This document shows, one piece after another, positions 39,826 through 50,279 of a stretch of DNA of 64,000 nt. The stretch is taken from contig NC_006048.2 in the NCBI RefSeq assembly GCF_000006445.2, positions 1,488,001 through 1,552,000 of the forward strand. The letters run 5' to 3'. Source of the DNA: Debaryomyces hansenii CBS767. Taxonomy: Eukaryota > Ascomycota > Pichiomycetes > Serinales > Debaryomycetaceae. Positions within the stretch are counted from its first letter, which is position 1; each line of letters opens with the position of its first letter. Below the pieces are notes generated by a model. That model saw only the letters and a list, made by a program, of their open reading frames with translations, did no database searches and had not been told where the DNA came from. The position numbers and the translations under genes are program-made.

Positions 39826-41076
39826 TTAATAGGTTAATATATCTATCATGATGTTAATAATACTAACTAGCACTTCAACAGCAACAAGAACTACAACAAT
39901 AAACTCTAAATTTTCTTCATGTGAGTGGCCCAATTGTTCTTTCAACATCTGTAACAAGTCGGAGATAACTTCGAGTCGCTGGTTCAAGAGTTCGACTCTC
40001 TGGTTAATTTCAAGATAACCCCTGGTAGCCTGGTAGATTGGCTCCAAGTGAGGTTCGGCCCACATTAACTCTGGAGAGTCCAAGACGGAGCCATGCAAGT
40101 TGATATTAATACGAAGGATGAATAGTTCACCGATGGATTTCATTATTTCGTCTTTTGTCATTTCGACTTTACCGGTTTGGGCAATTTGTTGGGGGATGTC
40201 TTCGGTGTCTTCGATTGTGTTGTCAACCAATTCTTCGAATAAAGATATCTTCACTGATTGTGCCAAGGCGTGCGAGATTGAGAGTTTCAACATGTAGTTT
40301 GAGTCGTCCCTGATGGTGATGAAGTCGTTGTAGATACGGGGCTGGTACGACTTTGTGATGTAGTAGTTGAATTCTTCGACCTGAATATCCTCTGCCGATA
40401 ATTTTTCGCTTTCGAATTTGGCCAAATCTTCCAAAAATGCTGCTTCTTCCTTCGGAGTGTACCCCCACATGATAATGACCCCGTATTCAAAGATAAATAT
40501 ATCGTTTCTCTTCCCAATGTCAATTTCACCACCTTCGTCTGCCAACCTTATAAAATGATGCTGGTCGTCTTGGCTAACATGCTCACTTCGCCAATCCTTA
40601 TACGTAAATGGGGTGTACAAACACTCGTCAAACAACTTCGGATTCGTGTTATGTATACGCTTTCGGTCCTTCAACCACCTCAACAAGTCTTTCATTTTAT
40701 ACGACCCGCAAGTACAGTAGGCTGTAACACGCGGCAAAAGGTCTCGCTGCAGCTTTCCCAATGTCTCAGCATCTTTACGGGCTGGTGTGTCCTTTATCCT
40801 GGTCACCTGCGAGTAAACTTCCTCGTCATTTTCGTCAGCTAAATTAGGTGGATCCTCGGGTAATAATTTCAACTTTTGTGTTGTTCTACTTGTCCTCTGA
40901 AGCCCAATTTTTGGCGATTGGTTTATCTTGGAAATAGATCTATTTGCTTGCAGGTTCTTGCTCACCGCAGGTTGCGCTGATTCCTTTCGTTGTAGCTCTT
41001 GTTCCGGAAGCCTTATAGGATTCTCTGGAATACTATCGGATAATAGGGGTATTGTATCATCATGATCACTAGACAT
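39826..41076 (-). CDS. RMD1: Rmd1-family protein (DUF155)
   Basis: 416 residues. The N-terminal 100 are disordered. The DUF155 domain follows: VTAYCTCGSYKMKDLLRWLK, DIFIFEYGVIIMWGYTPKEE, YITKSYQPRIYNDFITIRDD, SHALAQSVKISLFEE. The C-terminal helix pair (QRVELLNQRLEVISDLLQML) leads to a final membrane segment (~390-413, IVVVLVAVEVLVSIINIMI). Yeast Rmd1 (430 aa) is needed for sporulation; homologue RMND1 is mitochondrial. Lack of a presequence favours Rmd1/Rmd8 over Ydr282c. Confidence 0.88.
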   Translation of the reverse strand: MSSDHDDTIPLLSDSIPENPIRLPEQELQRKESAQPAVSKNLQANRSISKINQSPKIGLQRTSRTTQKLKLLPEDPPNLADENDEEVYSQVTRIKDTPARKDAETLGKLQRDLLPRVTAYCTCGSYKMKDLLRWLKDRKRIHNTNPKLFDECLYTPFTYKDWRSEHVSQDDQHHFIRLADEGGEIDIGKRNDIFIFEYGVIIMWGYTPKEEAAFLEDLAKFESEKLSAEDIQVEEFNYYITKSYQPRIYNDFITIRDDSNYMLKLSISHALAQSVKISLFEELVDNTIEDTEDIPQQIAQTGKVEMTKDEIMKSIGELFILRININLHGSVLDSPELMWAEPHLEPIYQATRGYLEINQRVELLNQRLEVISDLLQMLKEQLGHSHEENLEFIVVVLVAVEVLVSIINIMIDILTY

Positions 41077-41285
41077 TGTGCATCTATAACTGTCTTGAAT
41101 TATTTAAGACATCCATTACGAAAGGGCCTATATCCTTTAGATAAATTGAATATCGCATAATTTTTTGTGTTATGATCGGTTGTGCAGCCCGTGGCCTCAC
41201 GAGAGTACTAACTTTTTTTTAAGATGAGCTAAATATTCGAAGGGAAGAGATGATATTCTAGGTAAAAGAAAACTTAAGACTCTCA

Positions 41286-44200
41286 ATGGTGAAAGTTACT
41301 AAGGGGAAGACTACCCAGTCGTCTAGAAGGCATGCATTTTCTTCTTTCCGGGAAAGAATTGACTCGATTAAAATTGAGCCAAACTTGAGCTTGAGTAAGA
41401 GAGCTCACGATTATGTTGAATCATCACATTTCCTAGCTACTTTGGAACACTGGAAAGAAGTGAATATAAGCGGTAACTTCACAGAGTTCTTAGATAAAAT
41501 CGAAAACATTTCCCAGACATTGCCCCAAATTTTACATCATCAAGCTACCATATTTGATGCATTATACACTCATATTGAGATAAACGATATTAATTCGATT
41601 CAGCCTTTATTGGAATGCTTATCACAGTTTATTCACGATTTAGGTCCTGATTTCATGCCATATTATGAGAGAACTTTGACATTATTAACGAATCTTGCAT
41701 TATCAACAAATCCTAATGATTCGCAAAATAATAGGAATTCATCTAATGTCTTAGAATGGTGCTTCAGCAGTTTAGCATTTGCATTTAAATATCTTTCGAA
41801 AACATTAATAGAGGACTTGTTGCCAACATTTAAAATATTGATTCCTTTATTGCAACTCAACAAGAAAACCTATATCTCAAGATTCTGCGCTGAAGCCTTG
41901 TCATTCTTGATTAGAAAGCTGAAAGTTGATAGTTTAACCGCAGTAATTGAATACTCCTTCAATCAACAGAGTGAAATCATTCATGAGAATGACGCCTACT
42001 GCGACTCATTGGTTGTATTATTTTCAGAATCTATGAAGAATACCAAGGGTTCATTTCATTCTAAGTCTACTAATATATTATCTAAATTAATTGAAAATTC
42101 GTTGTCAACTAAATTATCTGAAGCAAAATTTATTTCAGTTGTTTGTGACATTTTATTAGATGTTGTTAATCATGGTACAGTAGAAAGCTGTGACAAATTT
42201 TATAAACTAGTCACAATCTACTTAATTCAAATTTTGAACGAATCAACTATTAAAGATACTCTCGCAATCTCGATTTCACAAATCCTAACTACATTATCAT
42301 TTGCTGAATCTGGTAAGAAAATATCTTCTTGGTCTCCGATTTTATCAACTACTAATTTATTGATAGAGAAAATCACCTCCGAGTCGTTAAAAAACAATCA
42401 GTTTTCAACCGCATTCTTCGATTCTTTGACATATCTTCTTGTCATTATTATCCGTAATTGTGACATTCAAGAATTAACGAAGTATTACAAGGTCTTCTTC
42501 GAAACTATGTTAAAGTTAAACAAAAGTCAACATTTCTTGAGTTTTGCAGAGGCGAATTTGGAAATATCTGCAACTAAGGTGCTTAATTTTGGTATTGCTA
42601 AATATATTCAAGACTTCATAAATTCAATTGCATATAATGATTCCGAAGTTCAAAAGTTAGGATTTTTCTTGACAAAATTATCTAAAAAGGAGTTTTACGG
42701 CATTGACTTAACTATTCCCCAACATATGCAAGTCCATATTACTAGCCAATTATGGGATGGGTATCAAAAGATATCTAACCCGGAAGATTTGCCAGGGATA
42801 TATTGGAAACTTCTTATTTTAAAACATTGTGGAAGATCGAGTGCATCTGAGAGCCAGAGTTTGATTATGTTATTGAGACAGCTATGTGACGATCAATTTA
42901 CGTTCGATTCTAAATTCTCGCATGATTTAGTGGGAGGTATCGTTGATGCATTATCTCTGTTATTGAAAGAAAATGAAAATGATGAAATTTCTTTAAGTGT
43001 ATTTGAACTAATCATATCTAATTTTAGAAAGTTTAGTGAATCATCTGTATTTGTCTCATCTGTTGAAAATTTTATCAGCTCTTGCTCATCAACTATATGT
43101 CCTCTAATTAAAAATAGCTATGATGTTTTGGTCTTCCAATTGGCAGCTAACATGACCTTGCCAAGCCACGATTCTCGTTACAATGCAATTCTTTTGCTTA
43201 TTAAAATTCATGAAGTCTTAAACTTGGAAATCCCTCTGTTAATTTCTCAAGTTAGAATAATTGAAGAAATTCCATTAACTTTGAACACTGGGAGAGATAT
43301 TGAATTAAGAGTTCGTAATTTAGCACTTGAGTTTAAACTGCTAGAAAATCCTACTGATCTCGAATGTAACGTTGTCTCGAGGTTTATGTTTGGTTTATTA
43401 ACCAATAAATTTCAACCATGTTGGACTTCTGTTTTTGAAGCATTGCCCTATTTGGTTGAAAAGTGCTCATCATCTATATGGCTATTGGCTTTTCAATTGG
43501 TAAAAATGAATTACGGAGAACAAGATACAAGTTATTATGAGTTTAATCCTTCCACATTCGAAGAAGAAAATGTCCTATTGGATTGGCAAGTTAGAAACCC
43601 GAGGTTAAGAGGAAATTTTGTATTCGTAGACCAAAATTTCCTTAGTAGATATCATAATATCAGAAGTCTGATTTTGGATCATGCTGAAAGCTCAAGAGCG
43701 GACAATGCGTATAGCTCTATATTAAGATCACATGCTATACATGCATTAACCTCAGTTCCTTCAATTGCTGAAAAGCACTCTGATAAGTTAGTACCGATAG
43801 TCTTACATGAAATCGATGACGAAGATAACGATGATACTAATGAAGATGGCACTGAGAATGAACATATTAATCAAGACTCATGGACGCTAAAAGATCGAAA
43901 TGATTTGGTTTGCTTGTTTGCTAAATTCAATAATTTGAAAAAGGTTTATAAAGCAGACTTATTATACGAGCATATGCTTATGTTACTCTGTAACAAACAA
44001 ACCCAAGTACAAAAAATGGCGTTAGACGTTATACTTCATTGGAGGGTTGGATCTGTAAACAAATATAAAGACAACTTAAAGAATTTATTAGATGATACCA
44101 TATTTCGTGACGAGCTTTCCAAATTCATTTCAAATGATTCCGATTCAACTATTGAGCAAAGTGATAAAGATTCATTAATGCCATTAGTGTTGCGCATTCT

Positions 44201-47200
44201 ATTTGGACGGGCGCAGAGTGTCCCAAAGAGTAATAGTAAAGCTGGTAGAAAATTCGCTATTGTTGGAATTTTGCCTAATTTATCTCATAAATATATTGTT
44301 GAATTTTTAAGATTAGGATCTGATAGACTTAATTATCAATATTATTTTGAAACCAAGGAATTACCGATTATTGACCTCAAAATCTTAAGGAAGATAAGCG
44401 GTTTTGTGAACTTGTTGAATGATGTATACAGTACTTTGGGATACAGATATAATGATGTCTTAAGAACAACTATAGAACCATTAGTATTCTCTTTGACTGT
44501 TGCTCAAAAAGTGATAGATGAAGAAGATAGTGCAGGTTATGATGTGGTCGTAAGAAAGTCTGCGAGAGCGATAAGGCAACTCGGTATGAAATGTCTTAGT
44601 GATTTGTTTAAAATATTAGGAGAATCGTTTCAGTGGGACGATTATATCAACCTTATATATGAAGAAATTATAAGACCAAGATTAAGCAAATTTACGGAAG
44701 AAAATTTGCAACAAACATCATCTTTGATGAGACTTATGACAAGTTGGATAGAATTACCAAATCTAGTCAAGTTCTTGTACATTGATGAATTTGCCCCTGT
44801 GGAAGCTATTATATCGTTAGTGACTAATAGCCATGTGAAGGAATCTGTTATTTCTGTTGTTTTGGACTTTTCGATATCTGCATTGAGCAAGAGAGGTATA
44901 GACGACGATAATTACTTTGCTCTATTGGCTTTGTTGGTCAATACCCTTTTAAAATTCTTACCAAATATTTTAGATATAACAACTAACCGAGAAATCAACT
45001 CAAAGGCAATTAACATTTTATTATTGTTGATCGAGGGTAATTATATAAGTGAAAATTCGACACGTTCCTCGTTGATTGAATCCTTAACTAAGGCCTTGGA
45101 TAAGCCACCAAACCAAGTTGAATCAAAGGATAAAGTTTTTATCTTATTGTCGTTATCTTCCTTAATTGATGCTTATGATTGCTCTTTCGATGATATCAAG
45201 CCATTGTTTCAAGCTTGTTCGAAATCCTTTAAGATCTACTCAGATCGTAATGTTAGAGAGACGTTAGTAAAAGTATTCAAGAGTATTGGAAATAGATTTG
45301 TTGAGTTCGAACATGTTTCACAGCTTCTAGAAGGTATAAATGCTTATTCAGATAAGCGGATTGAAGAACCTGATTTTGAAAAAAGATTAGGAAGTTTCAA
45401 GGAAATTAATGAAGTCCTATATTCAAATTTGACTACAGTCCAATGGTTACCAATAATATATTGTGCTTTGTATTTCATAAATGATGAATTGGAATTAGCA
45501 ATTAGAACGAATGCAACCTATACATTAAACAGATTTATCGACTGTTTTTCACAAATGGAAAATTCTCAGTTAGCCCACGGTCATATACATATGTTCAAGG
45601 ATGTTGTTTTACCCCATTTACGTATTGGCCTTAGAAAATCGACAGAAGTCGTCCAAACCGAATATATTTCTGTGCTTTCTCACACTATTGAATGTGCAAA
45701 ATATTTTACTGAATTGGATGATATGAAAGTCTTATTGTTCAATAACGATGAAGAAGCAAATTTCTTCAATAATGTGAATCATATTCAATTACATCGTCGT
45801 CAAAGAGCTATCAAAAGGGTCGCCGAATACAGAAATAAATTATCGGAAAATAGTATTTCACATTACATTTTGCCAATAATCGAGCATTATTCATTTTGTC
45901 TGGATGAAAAACTTCGTAATATTACGAATGAAACAGTTGATACCATTAGTGCATTGGCTAGATGTATAAGTTGGAATCAATTTAAGGCATTGCTTAGAAG
46001 ATATATTACTGGAATGAAAAATAGTAAGGAAGACTTGTTGAAGGATAATGTGAATTTGGTTGTTGCGGTATCTAAATCATTATTGGCTTCTATCGAATCG
46101 CGTAGAGAAAACTCTTCTGAAGACATTATGAGAGACCTACCAAAAAGCCAAGATGAAATTAACAATTATGTTAGACAAGAGCTATTTCCAACCTTGTTGA
46201 AGACCTTGGCAGTTCGTAACGATGAGACAATTGTATCTCGTATCCCATTATCTGAGGCCATGGTAAGTTTAGTTATGTGTGTTTCTGAGGATTTAATAGA
46301 ATCTGAATTACCTGGTATATTAACTAGTACATGTCAAGTTATGCGTTCTAGATCCGAAGAACTAAGAGATACAGTTCGAAAGGCATTAAGCAAAATTTCT
46401 ATTATTTTGGGAGCCAAATACTTCAAATTTATCTTGAATGAATTAAAGGGTGCATTATCTCGTGGTTCTCAAATTCATGTATTGAGTTTCACTATCCATT
46501 CTTTATTAGTCACAATTTCAGAAGTCTTGGAACACGGAGATTTGGATGAATCTGTACAACTAATCGTAAACATAATTATGGAAGATATTTTCGGTGCTGC
46601 AGGACAAGAAAAAGATGCCGAGGGATATACTAGTAAAATGAAGGAAGTCAAGTTCAAGAAAAGTTTCGATTCAGGTGAACTATTATGCGCCAACATTACG
46701 TTGAAGAGTTTCAGCTATCTCGTTGAGCCTGTCAAACTTCTTTTACAAGAAAATGTTTCTTTGAAAACACAAAATAAGCTAGATGAGTTATTGAGAAGGT
46801 ACGCTTTAGGTTTAAATCACAATGATGAAGCTTCGTCCAGAGATGTACTCGTTTTAAGTTATGAACTTCATAAACAATCTGACAAACTATTGAATGCAAG
46901 AAAAAGTCCTGTGAAATCTATTAAACCATCAGAAGATAATTTTTTGGTGAAGTTGAATGCTAGACCATTGAAAACACAAACTGAACATTCTCAGTATATT
47001 TTTACGTTGCAAAAGTTTGCCTTTGAATTATTGAGAACCTCGATTTCTCGACATGAAACCTTGCTTACTACTGAAAATCTTGAAGGGTTTATTCCCCTTT
47101 TAGAAAACGGTTTACAGTCTGATAATGAAGGTGTCGTAATTGCTTGTCTTCGTACTTTAACCCTAATTATCAGATTACCATTTTCAGAACAAATAGATGG

Positions 47201-48902
47201 TTTATTTAAAGCTTGTGCAAGAAAATCTTTGAATATGATCAAGGATTGTCCATCTACCAATTCTGAATTATGTCAGGCTTGCTTGAAATTCCTTTCGGCA
47301 ATTATTAGGCATAAGCCGGAGATTAATTTGAAGGACACGGCAGTCAGTTATATTCTTGTACGTCTTCAACCTGATTTGGAAGAACCAAATAGACAGGGTT
47401 TGGCTTTTAACTTTTTGAAGTCTGTTGTTTCACAACATATAATGATTCCTGAGGTTTATGATACTATGGATAAGGTTTCTAAAATAATGGTTGTCAATCA
47501 TGCAAAGGAAATTCGGGATATGTCGAGAAGCGTTTACTTTCAATTTTTAATGGAATATGATCAAGGAAGAGGAAGATTAGAAAAGCAGTTTAAATTCTTA
47601 GTGAATAATTTAGGCTATGCGACGCAAGCTGGAAGGCAGTCCGTAATGGAACTAATACATTTAATTATTTTAAAGGCTGGACCAGACTTATTGAATAAAT
47701 TATCCACTTCTTTTTTTATTGCCTTGTCTAATCTTGTGGTAAGTGATGATTCGGCAAAATGTCGTGAGATGGCTACCACGTTAATCTCTAACATATTCAA
47801 GAAATCGGGTTCAAAGCATTTATCAAATATCGAAAAATATTGCTATGCTTGGTTGAACCAGTCATCAAACGAATTATTAAAGAGGTGTGGTTTGAGTATT
47901 TATAAGATCTATATTGCTGAATTTGGCGTTGGAGAAAATAAGCCATTAGACCAATTAGCCTTACTGAATATTCATGAAATTTTATCAGCTTCTAAAAATG
48001 ATGATGATCACGATACTAACATTGAATGGGAGTTAGTTTATTCTTCGTTGAGTGTATTTTCTACTATTTGCAGTAAATTGAAGGAAAACGTTTTTAAATC
48101 ACAATTTGAGGAAGTTTGGAAATCTATTTTGGATTCTCTTTTGTTCCCACATTCTTGGGTGCGTCTAATTTCAAGTCGATTAGTTGGTATTCTATTATCA
48201 AATTTAGATAATTCTGAATTTACACTTACCGATTATGATATTCAGACAATTTCATACAGGCTGTTACATCAACTTGGAGCACCATCAATTTCTCAAGAAT
48301 TAGGTACTCAAATTATCAAAAATTTAGTTTTAATAACAATGAGATGGGAGTCTAATAAAGTCTTATATCAGTATAAACCGTCATCCGAGACTGATGTTGG
48401 AGAATCTACAAAATACAAGTATGCAACAGATTACCTTGTTTCTAGAGTCTGTTCTATAATAAGACAAGAAAACAATTATAAGGATTCATTTGTATCAAAG
48501 AAATCGTCGGTCCAATTCACTGCTATGTTAGTTCAGGTTCTTTCTCTTGAAAAGTTACCTGCCGCGTCCGAACAAATTTTGCTAGCCTTATACAATTTAA
48601 CGGAATTAAACCCTAACAATAGTGAAGAAGAAAGTGAATTAGTAAACCTTTCTATGGAATGTATGCAAATGATTGAAAAGAAACTTGGAACATCTGAATA
48701 CACTAATATATATACCAAGGTCAAACAAGCTGTCAACTTGAGAAGAAGAGAAAGAAAAACTAAGAGAGCTCAAATGGCAGTTACAGCGCCAGATATTGCC
48801 GCAAGACGTAAAATGAAAAAGCATGAAAGATCAAGAGACAAAAGAAAACATGAAAAGGATGACAATGGTTATTATCGTAGTAAAAAGAGCAGGTTCACTT
48901 AA
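41286..48902 (+). CDS. UTP20: U3 snoRNP / small-subunit processome component Utp20
   Basis: 2538 residues, the longest gene here, single exon; yeast Utp20 is 2493. Nearly all of it is predicted helical HEAT-type solenoid, including the DRIM-type region around 840-1300. An acidic loop lies near 845-860 (EIDDEDNDDTNEDG), and the C-terminus is a very basic nucleolar tail (RRERKTKRAQMA, KKHERSRDKRKHEK). Utp20 acts in the nucleolus in 18S rRNA processing. Overall length, N-terminus (RHAFSSFRERIDSIKIEP) and basic tail identify it. Confidence 0.93.
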   Translation: MVKVTKGKTTQSSRRHAFSSFRERIDSIKIEPNLSLSKRAHDYVESSHFLATLEHWKEVNISGNFTEFLDKIENISQTLPQILHHQATIFDALYTHIEINDINSIQPLLECLSQFIHDLGPDFMPYYERTLTLLTNLALSTNPNDSQNNRNSSNVLEWCFSSLAFAFKYLSKTLIEDLLPTFKILIPLLQLNKKTYISRFCAEALSFLIRKLKVDSLTAVIEYSFNQQSEIIHENDAYCDSLVVLFSESMKNTKGSFHSKSTNILSKLIENSLSTKLSEAKFISVVCDILLDVVNHGTVESCDKFYKLVTIYLIQILNESTIKDTLAISISQILTTLSFAESGKKISSWSPILSTTNLLIEKITSESLKNNQFSTAFFDSLTYLLVIIIRNCDIQELTKYYKVFFETMLKLNKSQHFLSFAEANLEISATKVLNFGIAKYIQDFINSIAYNDSEVQKLGFFLTKLSKKEFYGIDLTIPQHMQVHITSQLWDGYQKISNPEDLPGIYWKLLILKHCGRSSASESQSLIMLLRQLCDDQFTFDSKFSHDLVGGIVDALSLLLKENENDEISLSVFELIISNFRKFSESSVFVSSVENFISSCSSTICPLIKNSYDVLVFQLAANMTLPSHDSRYNAILLLIKIHEVLNLEIPLLISQVRIIEEIPLTLNTGRDIELRVRNLALEFKLLENPTDLECNVVSRFMFGLLTNKFQPCWTSVFEALPYLVEKCSSSIWLLAFQLVKMNYGEQDTSYYEFNPSTFEEENVLLDWQVRNPRLRGNFVFVDQNFLSRYHNIRSLILDHAESSRADNAYSSILRSHAIHALTSVPSIAEKHSDKLVPIVLHEIDDEDNDDTNEDGTENEHINQDSWTLKDRNDLVCLFAKFNNLKKVYKADLLYEHMLMLLCNKQTQVQKMALDVILHWRVGSVNKYKDNLKNLLDDTIFRDELSKFISNDSDSTIEQSDKDSLMPLVLRILFGRAQSVPKSNSKAGRKFAIVGILPNLSHKYIVEFLRLGSDRLNYQYYFETKELPIIDLKILRKISGFVNLLNDVYSTLGYRYNDVLRTTIEPLVFSLTVAQKVIDEEDSAGYDVVVRKSARAIRQLGMKCLSDLFKILGESFQWDDYINLIYEEIIRPRLSKFTEENLQQTSSLMRLMTSWIELPNLVKFLYIDEFAPVEAIISLVTNSHVKESVISVVLDFSISALSKRGIDDDNYFALLALLVNTLLKFLPNILDITTNREINSKAINILLLLIEGNYISENSTRSSLIESLTKALDKPPNQVESKDKVFILLSLSSLIDAYDCSFDDIKPLFQACSKSFKIYSDRNVRETLVKVFKSIGNRFVEFEHVSQLLEGINAYSDKRIEEPDFEKRLGSFKEINEVLYSNLTTVQWLPIIYCALYFINDELELAIRTNATYTLNRFIDCFSQMENSQLAHGHIHMFKDVVLPHLRIGLRKSTEVVQTEYISVLSHTIECAKYFTELDDMKVLLFNNDEEANFFNNVNHIQLHRRQRAIKRVAEYRNKLSENSISHYILPIIEHYSFCLDEKLRNITNETVDTISALARCISWNQFKALLRRYITGMKNSKEDLLKDNVNLVVAVSKSLLASIESRRENSSEDIMRDLPKSQDEINNYVRQELFPTLLKTLAVRNDETIVSRIPLSEAMVSLVMCVSEDLIESELPGILTSTCQVMRSRSEELRDTVRKALSKISIILGAKYFKFILNELKGALSRGSQIHVLSFTIHSLLVTISEVLEHGDLDESVQLIVNIIMEDIFGAAGQEKDAEGYTSKMKEVKFKKSFDSGELLCANITLKSFSYLVEPVKLLLQENVSLKTQNKLDELLRRYALGLNHNDEASSRDVLVLSYELHKQSDKLLNARKSPVKSIKPSEDNFLVKLNARPLKTQTEHSQYIFTLQKFAFELLRTSISRHETLLTTENLEGFIPLLENGLQSDNEGVVIACLRTLTLIIRLPFSEQIDGLFKACARKSLNMIKDCPSTNSELCQACLKFLSAIIRHKPEINLKDTAVSYILVRLQPDLEEPNRQGLAFNFLKSVVSQHIMIPEVYDTMDKVSKIMVVNHAKEIRDMSRSVYFQFLMEYDQGRGRLEKQFKFLVNNLGYATQAGRQSVMELIHLIILKAGPDLLNKLSTSFFIALSNLVVSDDSAKCREMATTLISNIFKKSGSKHLSNIEKYCYAWLNQSSNELLKRCGLSIYKIYIAEFGVGENKPLDQLALLNIHEILSASKNDDDHDTNIEWELVYSSLSVFSTICSKLKENVFKSQFEEVWKSILDSLLFPHSWVRLISSRLVGILLSNLDNSEFTLTDYDIQTISYRLLHQLGAPSISQELGTQIIKNLVLITMRWESNKVLYQYKPSSETDVGESTKYKYATDYLVSRVCSIIRQENNYKDSFVSKKSSVQFTAMLVQVLSLEKLPAASEQILLALYNLTELNPNNSEEESELVNLSMECMQMIEKKLGTSEYTNIYTKVKQAVNLRRRERKTKRAQMAVTAPDIAARRKMKKHERSRDKRKHEKDDNGYYRSKKSRFT

Positions 48903-48965
48903 ACTTGTAAATAATATGAATAGTGTATATTAATTAAATTACTTTATATTAACCGAAAAACATAA

Positions 48966-49965
48966 CTAATCTTCGTCTTTATTCATTAAAGACTCGTCAG
49001 TATTTCCGACCTGATCTATATGCATATTGTCAGTCGAATTAGGTTGGGCAGAGTCTTCTTCATTTTCTTCTACAATATTTTGTTCATCAATCGCAAATGA
49101 ATTATTATTAGTATTTTCAATCTTATTATCATCTTGTTCTTGTTCTTCTTTAGTTAAGCTTGAATTCTCATCTATGGAAGGTTCATTATCAAGCTTCTGT
49201 TTTTTGTTTGATTTTTTAGTTTCTTTTTGCTCTTCTTCAATTTGCTTTTTCTGGTTATAAACAGACATCTCTCTTTGATATCTATCTCTATCTTCTTCAT
49301 AAAGTTTATAATACGGCTTACGCTTCTCGTCATCCAAGTTTTTCCAAGCTTCCGTTAAAGATTTAGATAACTCTGTAACTGCACCAGGGTTTCTTTCTTC
49401 TAGCTCATGTTTTATTCTTTCCTTTTCCATTTCGCAGAATATTAAGTATGCATTCGTCGGTCTCTTTGGTAAATCCGGATCTCTAATACGCTGGGTACGG
49501 CTATTATTACTTCCACTGTTTCCAGTTGTATTTGATACTCCTTTTGCTTTTTTGCCGCCTCTTTTTGACAATCCATTACGTGTCAACTTGGCATTTGTTG
49601 TATTTAATGATTCATCCAAAATTGTGGGAGAAGGAGGAGGAGACATATCCTCGAGTTCTGTATTACCATCTGGTATCATTATTGCACGTTGCTCAAGCCT
49701 TTCCAATAAAACTGCGTATTCAAGACGCAATCTGCGTATGGCCATTTTACTTCTGGATAGAGCAAGTGTAGCAACTTCGTTACTTTCCTCTACTTCTGTG
49801 ATCCTCTTCTTCAACTCTTTACATTTTTGTTTGAACTTTTGTTCTTGAGACGGTTAGTAAAATAATCCAGAGTATGTAAACATTATGCAACTAAACTTGG
49901 AACATACCTTCACTCTCTGGAGCTGTCTCCTTATTAGCTGCCAGTTTGTTTGATTGTGTCTTCAT
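48966..49965 (-). CDS. NHP10: HMG-box subunit of INO80 (Nhp10), one intron
   Basis: Exons 49908-49965 and 48966-49843; the 64 nt intron (49844-49907) has GTATGT, TACTAAC and CAAG. The ~311-residue product begins MKTQSNKLAANKETAPESE, then a coiled segment with SRSKMAIRRLRLEYAVLLER as in Nhp10, and one HMG box at about 150-215 (DLPKRPTNAYLIFCEME, KPYYKLYEEDRDRYQ). The tail is long, acidic and disordered, which makes it larger than S. cerevisiae Nhp10 (203 aa). It binds DNA as part of the INO80 remodeller. Convergent with UTP20 by 63 bp. Confidence 0.92.
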
Positions 49966-50279
49966 TATTTTATGTAGTAGATAATACGAGCTATGTTCTG
50001 ATCATAATCCAATTCTACGTTTTAACTCAAAATCAATTTCAGCAACCTGTTTCGCGTACACGACTACTGGAGTCTCAAATTGATTCAAAACATATATTCA
50101 CATCCATATCAACTATATTTGTAAAATAAATACATAGCACTCATAACTATTCATTAATCATAAATAAACGTAAGAAGTCAATAATTGACCCCGTTAAAAA
50201 AAAAAACAGATTAATAATAAACCTGAAATCATAATATTCAGCGATTTAGAAATCATACTAAAAAAATAATCATCTGCTG
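49966..50279. other. NHP10 promoter / receptor 3' region
   Basis: 314 bp AT-rich spacer with an A11 tract near 50196; nothing else recognisable. Confidence 0.4.
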